Shown piece by piece: positions 1 to 5,770 of a stretch of DNA of 9,597 bases. A model generated the notes under the pieces. That model ran no database searches, was not told the origin of the DNA, and worked only from the letters and a program-made list of their open reading frames with translations. A program made the translations under genes and the position numbers. The stretch covers positions 1 to 9,597 of the forward strand of contig JAJZPX010000061.1 of assembly GCA_021811025.1 (NCBI GenBank). Direction: 5' to 3'. Source of the DNA: Actinomycetes bacterium (lineage in GTDB: Bacteria > Actinomycetota > Coriobacteriia > Anaerosomatales > JAJZPX01). Every line of letters begins with the position of its first letter. The stretch's first letter is position 1.

Positions 1-141
1 TGCCGCGGGCCGTACTGCGTGCTGGCCGTCGAGGCGGTCGAGCGGCTCCGCCGCGAGGGCTTCGACGCGGTGAGGCTGGAGGACGGCGTGCGCGAGTGGC
101 ACGAGCGCGGGCTCCCCGTCGAGTACGCCGAGTCCGCATAG
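1..141 (+). CDS. Rhodanese-like domain, C-terminal fragment (probable ArsR-rhodanese fusion)
   Basis: Only the last 46 residues are in the window, in frame 1, ending at TAG 139-141. The fragment opens with CRGPYC, which matches the active-site loop of a rhodanese-like sulfurtransferase, where the first Cys carries the persulfide. It continues with the usual end of the fold: a helix rich in Ala, Val and Arg, then a LEDGVREWHERGLPVE segment typical of the last strand and helix. The CRGPYC loop followed by LEDG..EW..GLPVE is characteristic of ArsR-family regulators fused to a C-terminal rhodanese domain. The DNA-binding part would lie upstream of base 1, so the fusion is inferred and not seen. 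It is followed 14 nt later by a DsrE-family gene on the same strand, consistent with a sulfur-relay pair. Confidence 0.8.
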   Translation, partial: CRGPYCVLAVEAVERLRREGFDAVRLEDGVREWHERGLPVEYAESA

Positions 142-155
142 CGAAGGGAGACGAG

Positions 156-503
156 GTGCGCTACCTGATCGTGCTCAACGACCCGCCCTACGGGACGGAG
201 CGGAGCTACAACGGCCTGAGGCTGGCGTCGAGCCTGCTGAAGGCCGAGGGCAACGAGGTCGACGTGTTCCTGATGGCGGACGCCATCTTCTGCGCGAAGG
301 CGGGGCAGAAGACACCGGAGGGCTACTACAACCTCGAGCGCATGCTGAAGCCGGTCATCCGCAAGGGGTCGGTCCTGCTCTGCGGCACGTGCATGGACGC
401 CAGGGCGCTCACCGAGGACGAACTCATGGAGGGCGCGCGGCGAAGCTCGATGGCCGAGCTCACCGAGCGCACGACGGCGGCCGACAAGGTGCTGGTGTTC
501 TGA
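156..503 (+). CDS. DsrE/DsrF-family sulfur relay protein
   Basis: This 115-residue protein has the compact alpha/beta DsrE fold. It starts with an RYLIVLNDPPYGTERSYNG strand-and-turn, has an AIFCAKAG segment (Cys46), and ends with the family's LLCGTCMDARAL motif (Cys76 and Cys79). In DsrE-like proteins the equivalent Cys accepts or passes on sulfane sulfur. The GTG at 156 was chosen because a GAAGGGAG ribosome binding site at 143-150 precedes it; the open frame extends back to 96 but that part overlaps the upstream gene and is Arg-rich junk. It is probably cotranscribed with the rhodanese-domain gene before it. Its stop lies only 9 nt from the stop of the convergent MoaE-like gene. The family is firm; the exact partner or substrate is unknown. 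Confidence 0.85.
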   Translation: MRYLIVLNDPPYGTERSYNGLRLASSLLKAEGNEVDVFLMADAIFCAKAGQKTPEGYYNLERMLKPVIRKGSVLLCGTCMDARALTEDELMEGARRSSMAELTERTTAADKVLVF

Positions 504-512
504 CCGCGGCCC

Positions 513-875
513 TCAGCGACTCTCGGTCTCGGTCACGACCTCGCTCTTGATCCGGCCGACGAGGTGCTGCAGCGCCTCGAAGACATGGGGGCGGATGTCG
601 CCGGCGACCAGCACGCGCATGATGTCGTCGCCGATCCCAAGCTCCCCCTCGTTCACCCACGCGCGGACCGCGATCACGCCCTGCATCGCCGATGCCTCCG
701 CTAGCACGCTGTCGAGAAGGCCGCGGTCGACCGACAGCGTCATCGAACTCACCGGCGTGCCGTCGCGGCTCGTGCCGCGCACGACGCCCACGTGCGTGAG
801 CAACATCCCGATCCTCGCGTCGACGTCCGCCCCGCGGACCTCGGCGATCCAGCCGTCAACACCCGGTGCGTCCAT
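513..875 (-). CDS. Degenerate MoaE-like protein (molybdopterin synthase large-subunit fold)
   Basis: This 120-residue protein aligns along its length with MoaE. It has an HVGVVRGTSRDG segment (Arg33, equivalent to the Arg in MoaE's GKVRN), then NEGELGIGDDI at 75-85 matching HRIGELxxGDEI, then DIRPHVFEAL matching HRSSAFEA, and Lys110 matching the conserved LK. MoaE's C-terminal FWKKE or FWKRE segment, which carries a catalytic Lys, is replaced by VVTETE, and the HR of HRIGEL is also lost. It is also shorter than normal MoaE (about 150). Ordinary molybdopterin synthase activity is therefore doubtful. It starts at ATG 875, 6 nt after the ACR3 stop, so it is the last gene of the minus-strand operon. 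Its role is unknown; ligand binding linked to arsenic or sulfur handling is speculation. Confidence 0.65.
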   Translation of the reverse strand: MDAPGVDGWIAEVRGADVDARIGMLLTHVGVVRGTSRDGTPVSSMTLSVDRGLLDSVLAEASAMQGVIAVRAWVNEGELGIGDDIMRVLVAGDIRPHVFEALQHLVGRIKSEVVTETESR

Positions 876-881
876 GTGGCC

Positions 882-1994
882 TCAGTCCTCCAGCTTCCCG
901 ATGACCTCGTCCGCCTCCGTCAGCAGGTCCGCCTCCAGCGGCACGCGCTCGGCGGCGAAGTAGCGCCTCTCGAACGCGAGCGCGACGTTCACGAGCCCGA
1001 TGAGCACAGGCACCTCGACGAGCGGGCCGATGACCGCTGCGAACGCGGCACCACTGTTGATTCCGAAAACCGCGACGCATACCGCGATGGCGAGCTCGAA
1101 GTTGTTCGACGCGGCGGTGAACGACAACGTCGTCGTCTTCGCGTAGTCGAGCTTCGCGGCCTTGGCCAGGTAGAACGTGACGAAGAACATGACGCCGAAG
1201 TACGCGAGCATCGGCACGGCCACCCGCACGACGTCGAGCGGGATCCTCAGGATGATGCCGCCCTTGAGCGAGAACATGACGAAAATCGTGAACAGCAGCG
1301 CCACCAGCGTGACGGGACCGACGCGCGGGACGAACACCTCGTCGTACCAGGCCGCCCCCTTGAGGGCGCGCAGGCCGAAGCGCGAGGCCACGCCGGCGAG
1401 GAACGGGACGCCGAGGTAGATCGCGACCGTGGCGGCGATCTCGAGCATCGACACGTCGACCACGGCCCCCTTGAGGCCGAACGCCGGCAGCAGGACCGTG
1501 ATGAACAGCCACGCGTAGACGGAGAAGAACAGCACCTGCATGACGCTGTTGATCGCCACCAGGCCGGCGGCGAACTCGGTGTCGCCCTTCGCAAGGCCGT
1601 TCCAGACGATCACCATCGCGATGCACGGGGCGATGCCGATGACGATCAGGCCGACCATGTACTCCGGGTAGGCGCGCATCAGCGTCACCGCGAGCAGGAA
1701 CATGACCGTGGGCGCGACGAGCCAGTTCATCGTCATCGCCAGCCCGAGCGCCCGCTTGTCGCGCATGGCGTCGGGCAGCTCCTCGTAGCGGACCTTCGCA
1801 AGCGCCGGATACATCATGAGGATCAGGCCGACCGCGATCGGGACGTTGGTGGTCCCGACGGTGAAGCGGCCGATGAAGGCAGGGATCCCCGGCACGAGCG
1901 CGCCGGCCCCCACGCCCACCGCCATGGCGAGGAATATCCACAGCGTGAGGTAGCGGTCGAGGAACGACAGCTTCTTCGCCACCGACTCGGCCAT
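882..1994 (-). CDS. acr3: ACR3-family arsenite efflux transporter
   Basis: This 370-residue integral membrane protein (about 10 hydrophobic segments) is a full-length ACR3 arsenite/H+ antiporter. Hallmarks are LTLWIFLAMAVGVGAG near residue 17, VPIAVGLILMMYPALAKVRYEEL at 51-73, the IGIAPCIAMVIVWNGLAKGD motif with Cys124 (the conserved Cys needed for arsenite transport in the family), SFTAASNNFELAIA at 291-304 and AAVIGPLVEVPVLIGLVNVAL at 319-339. ATG 1994 is preferred over GTG 2000 because GAAGGGAG lies 5 nt before the ATG but abuts the GTG. The gene follows ccdA after 84 nt, the widest gap inside the block, and is followed 6 nt later by the MoaE-like gene. Export of As(III) (or Sb(III)) from the cytoplasm is the expected role. 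Confidence 0.95.
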   Translation of the reverse strand: MAESVAKKLSFLDRYLTLWIFLAMAVGVGAGALVPGIPAFIGRFTVGTTNVPIAVGLILMMYPALAKVRYEELPDAMRDKRALGLAMTMNWLVAPTVMFLLAVTLMRAYPEYMVGLIVIGIAPCIAMVIVWNGLAKGDTEFAAGLVAINSVMQVLFFSVYAWLFITVLLPAFGLKGAVVDVSMLEIAATVAIYLGVPFLAGVASRFGLRALKGAAWYDEVFVPRVGPVTLVALLFTIFVMFSLKGGIILRIPLDVVRVAVPMLAYFGVMFFVTFYLAKAAKLDYAKTTTLSFTAASNNFELAIAVCVAVFGINSGAAFAAVIGPLVEVPVLIGLVNVALAFERRYFAAERVPLEADLLTEADEVIGKLED

Positions 1995-2078
1995 CAGCAC
2001 TCCCTTCTCATTGCGACAGCGACCCCTTCGACGTCCAGCTTACCCGCGGCAACGACGGCCACGCCCCTGAGTCCTCGG
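1995..2078. other. Intergenic spacer between ccdA and acr3
   Basis: These 84 nt hold the acr3 ribosome binding site next to the start codon. I see no copy of the 16-bp ArsR-type palindrome, no convincing -35/-10 pair and no strong terminator hairpin, so acr3 is more likely read through from upstream than transcribed from its own ArsR-controlled promoter here. Confidence 0.4.
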
Positions 2079-2792
2079 TCACGCAAGCCAGACGAGGTAC
2101 GCCGCCGCGGCCAGCATCGCGACGCCCCCGAGCTTCGCGAGCACGGACGCGTAGCGCGACAGCGACCGCACGAACACCAGGGAGCCCGACGCGGCTCCCA
2201 GCAGCATCAGCGGGACACCCTTGCCGAGTCCGTACACGAACAGCAGACCCGCGCCCTTCGCCGCACTGCCGCCGGCCGCAGCGAGCGTGGCGATCGCCGC
2301 GAGGATGGGCGTGGAGCAGGGCGTCGCCACGACGCCGAACAGCATCCCGAACAGCAGCGCCCCGATGAAGCCGCCGCGCTCGGGGCGTCGCTGCGGCAGG
2401 AAGCGATTGAGGCGGTCCAGCCGCAGGTCGATCGCGCCGAGCATCTGCAGGCCGATCACCGCACAGACGGCCGCCACGGCGTAGTACGCCCACGACCCGA
2501 CGAGGATCGCGTGACCCACGAGGCCCGCCGCCGCTCCTATCGCCGAGAACACGAGGCTCATCCCTAGCACGAAGACGGCCGACAGGAGGAGCGCGCGCCC
2601 GGCGGTGTTGCGGCTCGGCTGCCGTCCCCCGTCCCCGAGGCGGCCGGTGACGTAGCCGAAGACCGCCGGCACCATCGGCAGGACGCATGGACCGAAGCCC
2701 GCCACAAGGCCTCCGACGAACGCCACGCCGACCGCGGCGAGGCCGCCGAGCGACCCGGCCGTGAGCTGCTGTGCGAAGGTCTCCGCGCTCAC
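2079..2792 (-). CDS. ccdA: CcdA/DsbD-type transmembrane thiol-disulfide electron carrier
   Basis: This 237-residue protein has about six membrane segments and matches the CcdA (DsbD transmembrane) family, which moves electrons from cytoplasmic thioredoxin to extracytoplasmic thiol proteins. Segment 1 has GFGPCVLPMVPAVFGYVTG and segment 4 has FGVVATPCSTPIL; the two Pro-flanked Cys are the redox pair of the family. A GLGKGVPLMLLG segment near the end is also typical. The GTG start at 2792 overlaps the stop of the thioredoxin gene as GTGA (4 nt). No Shine-Dalgarno sequence is visible before it, which suggests translational coupling to that gene. The adjacent membrane-anchored thioredoxin is the obvious redox partner. 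A longer in-frame extension up to 3035 overlaps the thioredoxin and is not a real N-terminus. Confidence 0.92.
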   Translation of the reverse strand: MSAETFAQQLTAGSLGGLAAVGVAFVGGLVAGFGPCVLPMVPAVFGYVTGRLGDGGRQPSRNTAGRALLLSAVFVLGMSLVFSAIGAAAGLVGHAILVGSWAYYAVAAVCAVIGLQMLGAIDLRLDRLNRFLPQRRPERGGFIGALLFGMLFGVVATPCSTPILAAIATLAAAGGSAAKGAGLLFVYGLGKGVPLMLLGAASGSLVFVRSLSRYASVLAKLGGVAMLAAAAYLVWLA

Positions 2793-3265
2793 TGCGCCAG
2801 CAGCTTGTCGAGACGGGCCTTCATGTCGGCCTCCGACAGCGGCCCAGTGTGCGAGTCGGCGACCGCGCCCCCCGGCTTCAGGAAGAACGACGTCGGGATG
2901 TACTGAAACGAGAACTTCGAGGCGAGCTGCTGCCCGGAGGGGTCGTCTGTGAGCGCGTTCACGAAGACGATCCTGTCCAGGTACGCCGGCACCACCTTCT
3001 CGGCGACCGCCGAGATCTCGATGCACGACCGTCAACTCAAGGAGTGGAAGAGCACGAAGACGGGCTTTCCCGCCTTGAGCGCCGCTTCATAGTCGGCGAC
3101 GGCGTCGTTGCGCACGGACGTGAGTGAGGAACCGGCTCCGGCGGAACGGTTCGGAACGGCCTCTCGTGACGCCGGCAAGCTCTTGACGAGTACGATCGCG
3201 AAGAGCGCCAGCACCACGCCGGTGACGACGAGGACGTTTGTGGTGGTCTTCTTCGCGCCTGCCAC
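2789..3265 (-). CDS. Membrane-anchored thioredoxin-fold protein, candidate selenoprotein (UxxC, in-frame TGA)
   Basis: Read through the TGA at 3034-3032, this frame gives a 158-residue protein: a short Lys/Thr-rich start, one membrane anchor at about 11-30, a linker, then a thioredoxin fold. The fold has KPVFVLFHS at 67-75, the active site SLS-U-RSC-IEI with TGA at residue 78 and Cys81, FVNALTDDPSGQQLASKF, and the cis-Pro segment FQYIPTSFFL. Homologues as I recall them carry CxxC here, so TGA replaces the nucleophilic Cys exactly. Both sides are in the same frame with no frameshift. GTG 3265 directly follows the TAG of uspA, with GGGGAGGG upstream; the stop overlaps ccdA. Alternatives are a nonsense mutation or a base error (TGC or TGT to TGA), which would make this a pseudogene. 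Topology places the redox site outside the cytoplasm, as CcdA's partner. Confidence 0.78.
2998..3015 (-). promoter_or_regulatory. SECIS-like stem-loop downstream of the TGA codon
   Basis: On the minus strand TCTCGGC-GGTC-GCCGAGA forms a perfect 7-bp stem with a 4-nt loop. The loop starts 23 nt after the TGA, inside the usual bacterial SECIS range, and begins with GG as expected. The loop sequence GGUC is the same as I recall for E. coli fdhF, where it contacts SelB. GC-rich DNA makes chance hairpins common, so the position and loop are the supportive parts. Confidence 0.6.
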
Positions 3266-3703
3266 CTACGGCTCACCCTCCCCGGTTGCGGGCACGAGGA
3301 CTACCGGCACGGGCGAGCGGCGGATGACTCGGTCGGCCACGGAGCCGATCACGGCACGCGCGAGCCCTGTCCGGCCGTGCGTCCCCATGACGATGACGTC
3401 GGCGCCGATCTCGCGAGCGCGTCGCACGATCGCCTCTCCCGGGTCTCGCGCCACGGCGACGTCGACCGTCGCTCCCACGCCCTCGCCGCGGATCTCGGCG
3501 GCCTCGGCCTCGGCCGCTTCGCGCAGGTAGCTCGAGATGGCGGCGGTCACGGTCTCGTCCTCCACGCCTTCGTAGTCGGCCGGTTCGGCGACGGAGAAGA
3601 CGGTGATCGAGTCGCCCTCTCCCTTCGCTATGTCCACCGCGAATCGCCGGGCCGCCTTCGCCGTCGCGGATCCGTCTGTCGGCAGCAGGATCGTTCGCGC
3701 CAT
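3266..3703 (-). CDS. Universal stress protein, UspA family (ATP-binding type)
   Basis: This 145-residue single-domain protein starts ARTILLPTDGSATAKAA, the standard first strand and nucleotide loop of UspA proteins, and ends with GTHGRTGLARAVIGSVADRVIRRSPVPVVLV. The spacing G-x2-G-x9-G-S at 107-121 is the ATP-binding signature of the MJ0577-like subgroup, so ATP or AMP binding is likely. It is cytoplasmic, with no signal peptide. ATG 3703 lies 2 nt after the stop of the second half-permease, with a GAGGAG site within that gene's end. Its TAG directly abuts the GTG of the thioredoxin. A regulatory or chaperone-like role in stress is usual for the family; a specific function in metal resistance is not known. 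Confidence 0.93.
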   Translation of the reverse strand: MARTILLPTDGSATAKAARRFAVDIAKGEGDSITVFSVAEPADYEGVEDETVTAAISSYLREAAEAEAAEIRGEGVGATVDVAVARDPGEAIVRRAREIGADVIVMGTHGRTGLARAVIGSVADRVIRRSPVPVVLVPATGEGEP

Positions 3704-3705
3704 GG

Positions 3706-4257
3706 TCACTCCTCTCCCGTCCGGGCGCCCCGGAAGCGCGCTCCCCAGTCCTTGCCGATGATGAGCTCCATCAGCGGCGCCATCACGAACGCCGCGCAGA
3801 ACAGCAGCCCGTTGCGCGCGAGCGTGAACTGCCATCCGAAGATGCTGAGCTCCAGCGGGATCATCGCCAACTTGATCGCCCACGTGGACACCATCGCGAC
3901 GATCACGCCCGGCCGCGCGCCTTTGGCGAGCAGCGACTCGTACAGCGGGAACACGCCGACCAGGGGCCCGATCATCACCGTGCCGAGCCCGGCGCCGACT
4001 GCGATGCCGCGCCAGCCCGACTCCTCGCCGAGGTGCCGCATGATAAACGCATCGGTCACCCACACCCGCACGAGCCCGATGAGCACGAACACGCCGAGAA
4101 GCGTCGCCAGCAGGTTCGCGAACGTGAGCGCCCCGCGGATCGCCGCGTCGAGCGCCTCGGGCGCGCGGTAGGCAGCGAGCACGGCGTACGCGATCAGCAC
4201 CACATACAGCAGCCAGTTCTGCTTCGACCACTTCACGAACGCGTTCACAGGCTCCAT
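3706..4257 (-). CDS. Half-size ArsP/DUF318-like permease, second subunit
   Basis: This 183-residue membrane protein has about five hydrophobic segments after a short amphipathic start (EPVNAFVKWSKQNWL). A central GTVMIGPLVGVFPLYESLL motif, a STWAIK segment and FGWQFTLAR near the end match positions in the upstream half-permease: GPxxxxFPL (97-105), Trp126 placed 23 residues after the motif's Phe, and FGx2FxLxR. Those features also resemble each half of full-length ArsP permeases, but the CSC of ArsP is absent here. ATG 4257 was chosen since the protein start fits and it overlaps the upstream stop by 13 nt; longer frame extensions are antisense-like junk. The two proteins probably form a heteromeric transporter; the substrate is unknown. 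It encodes a separate chain, not a frameshifted tail, since it has its own start. Confidence 0.8.
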   Translation of the reverse strand: MEPVNAFVKWSKQNWLLYVVLIAYAVLAAYRAPEALDAAIRGALTFANLLATLLGVFVLIGLVRVWVTDAFIMRHLGEESGWRGIAVGAGLGTVMIGPLVGVFPLYESLLAKGARPGVIVAMVSTWAIKLAMIPLELSIFGWQFTLARNGLLFCAAFVMAPLMELIIGKDWGARFRGARTGEE

Positions 4258-4748
4258 CCCATCAGCGGCAGGATCGCGGCCATGAGCAGGCCGATCACGA
4301 TCGAGATCACGAACGCCAGCAACCAGCGCGACAGCGCGAACCTGGCGCCGAAGAACCTGATCTCGGCCGGCAGCGTCACCGTCGCCACCGCGGTCCACGA
4401 GATCAGCAGCGCGCCGACCGCGGCCACACCGGCGTGCTGCTGCAGCAGGTACTTCCCGAGCGGGAACGCGGCGGCGGGCGGACCCGCCGACAAGCCGCCC
4501 ACGACGGCGGCGTAGAAGGGCGCCAGCACTCCCTGCTGCGGCCCCAGCCACGCCCCGACCTGCTTCGGCGTGAGCAGCACCTCGAGCAGGCCGATGAGGC
4601 CGAAGATGGCGATGAAGAACGGCAGCACGTTCCAGAACTGCTTCGCCCCGATCGTCAGCGCCTTCTTCGTCTTCGCGCCGCTCTTCAGCCACGAGTACGC
4701 GACCAGCGCCAGCATGATGCCGAGGAAGATGAAGTCGGTGATCCCCAT
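4245..4748 (-). CDS. Half-size ArsP/DUF318-like permease, first subunit
   Basis: This 167-residue membrane protein starts MGITDFIFLGIMLALVAYSW and has about five hydrophobic stretches (roughly 3-20, 38-60, 74-97, 105-128, 143-163), with a Lys-rich cytoplasmic-type loop KSGAKTKKA at 22-30. GGLSAGPPAAAFPL at 84-97, ISWTA with Trp118, and FGARFALSR at 133-141 match the following gene at the same spacing, so the two are homologous halves. It belongs to the predicted permease group around ArsP (PF03773), at half length. ATG 4748 has GGGAG 6 nt upstream. It lies 20 nt after the CDF stop and overlaps the next gene by 13 nt. Its role is probably export of a metalloid or other solute together with its partner, which is inference. 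Confidence 0.8.
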   Translation of the reverse strand: MGITDFIFLGIMLALVAYSWLKSGAKTKKALTIGAKQFWNVLPFFIAIFGLIGLLEVLLTPKQVGAWLGPQQGVLAPFYAAVVGGLSAGPPAAAFPLGKYLLQQHAGVAAVGALLISWTAVATVTLPAEIRFFGARFALSRWLLAFVISIVIGLLMAAILPLMGWSL

Positions 4749-4768
4749 GGCCACTCCCGCGTCCCTCC

Positions 4769-5770
4769 TCAGGCGAACGCCCGCTCGCCGGCCGTCGCGC
4801 CCCGCTGCACGGCTTCGGCGCAGAGTCCGCCGGCGCAGCCTCCCGAAGCGCACTCGACCTCGAGCGTAGGATGCCCGACGGCGAAGCGCTCCTTCAGCAT
4901 CTCCTTCACTTGCCGAACGACTGCGGTCACGTCCGACAGCCGCTCGTCGTCGACCTCGAGATGCGCCGACAGAGCGAACTCCCCGGACGAGATCGCCCAT
5001 ACGTGCAGCGCGTGCACGCCCCATACGCCGTCCTCGGCCTCGATGGCCTCGGCGATCTCCCAGAAGTCGAGCCCTTCAGGGGCTCCTTCGGCGAGGATGT
5101 GGGCGCTCGCCCGAACGATGCCCCACGCCTCCTTGATCATCCAGATGGAGATTCCGATCGACACGAGCGCGTCGGCGGCGTTGAAGCGCAGTGCCCACAC
5201 GAGGAAGCCGCCGAGCACAACGCCCAGCGAGGTCACCGCGTCGGCGACCAGGTGGAGGAAGGCGCTGCGGGCGTTGAGGTCCTCGTGCCCCTTGAGCAGC
5301 AGCGCAGCCGCTGTGTTGGCGAGCATGCCGAGGCCTGCCACGAGCATGACGGTCGCGCCGCCCCCCTGAGCGGGACGCAACAGCCGCGCTACGCCCTCGT
5401 ACGCCACCCACGCTGCAACCGCGATGAGGGCTGACGCGTTGACGAACGCGACCATGACCTCCATGCGCCGGAACCCGAACGTGTGGGCGGGCGACGGAGG
5501 CTGCTTCCCGAGGCGGTTCGCGCCATAGCTGAGCAGGAGCGACGCGACGTCGCTCAGGTTGTGCGCCGCGTCCGAGAGCAACCCGAGGCTGTTCGAGAGC
5601 AGCCCGCCGACGATCTGGGCGAGGAAGATCACGAAGTTGATCGCGACGCCGGCGAGCAGCTTCCCGCCGAGCGTGTCGGGCGCGGCGTGCACGTGCACGC
5701 GACCCGCGTGGTCGTGCGCGTGGTCCGCGTGGCTGTGCGGCTCGTGGTCGTGCGCGCTCTCAGCCGACAT
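4769..5770 (-). CDS. Cation diffusion facilitator (CDF/ZitB-CzcD type) metal exporter
   Basis: This 333-residue protein is a CDF metal/H+ antiporter. A His-rich cytoplasmic N-terminus (about nine His within residues 7-28) precedes six membrane segments. The metal site is given by SDAAHNLSD in TM2 (Asp67, His70, Asp74) and HLVADAVTS in TM5 (His173, Asp177), the HD-HD arrangement seen in Zn(II)-selective members. A cytoplasmic ferredoxin-like domain follows (GVHALHVWAISSGEFALSAHLEV). An extra C-terminal tail has Cys307, Cys312 and Cys317, which is unusual and could bind metal. The best guess is Zn(II), possibly with Cd(II) or Co(II). ATG 5770 overlaps the preceding gene's stop by 11 nt, and the ribosome binding site is weak, suggesting coupling. 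It shares the operon with arsenical transporters, making this a mixed metal/metalloid resistance block. Confidence 0.93.
   Translation of the reverse strand: MSAESAHDHEPHSHADHAHDHAGRVHVHAAPDTLGGKLLAGVAINFVIFLAQIVGGLLSNSLGLLSDAAHNLSDVASLLLSYGANRLGKQPPSPAHTFGFRRMEVMVAFVNASALIAVAAWVAYEGVARLLRPAQGGGATVMLVAGLGMLANTAAALLLKGHEDLNARSAFLHLVADAVTSLGVVLGGFLVWALRFNAADALVSIGISIWMIKEAWGIVRASAHILAEGAPEGLDFWEIAEAIEAEDGVWGVHALHVWAISSGEFALSAHLEVDDERLSDVTAVVRQVKEMLKERFAVGHPTLEVECASGGCAGGLCAEAVQRGATAGERAFA

Noticed and set aside
792..2567. Very long plus-strand open frame of 591 codons opposite acr3 and ccdA
   Set aside because: Its product is a low-complexity mix of Arg, His, Asp and Glu with no fold-like pattern, as expected for the antisense frame of GC-rich genes. 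The minus-strand genes there are clear family members.
2789..2995. Separate 68-residue gene starting at an internal GTG after the TGA
   Set aside because: It would be half of a thioredoxin fold lacking the active-site strand, and its GTG has no properly spaced ribosome binding site. Read-through of the TGA in the same frame explains both halves.
2998..3034. Simple pseudogene or frameshift reading of the thioredoxin
   Set aside because: There is no frameshift; only one codon departs from an intact protein, it is at the redox Cys, and it is TGA with a suitable hairpin behind it. A nonsense mutation or sequence error stays possible and is listed as the refuting case.
4245..4257. The two half-permeases as one gene broken by a frameshift
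   Set aside because: Each half has its own plausible start, the second begins with a natural amphipathic N-terminus, and the 13-nt overlap is like other overlaps in this block. Not fully excluded without homologue lengths.
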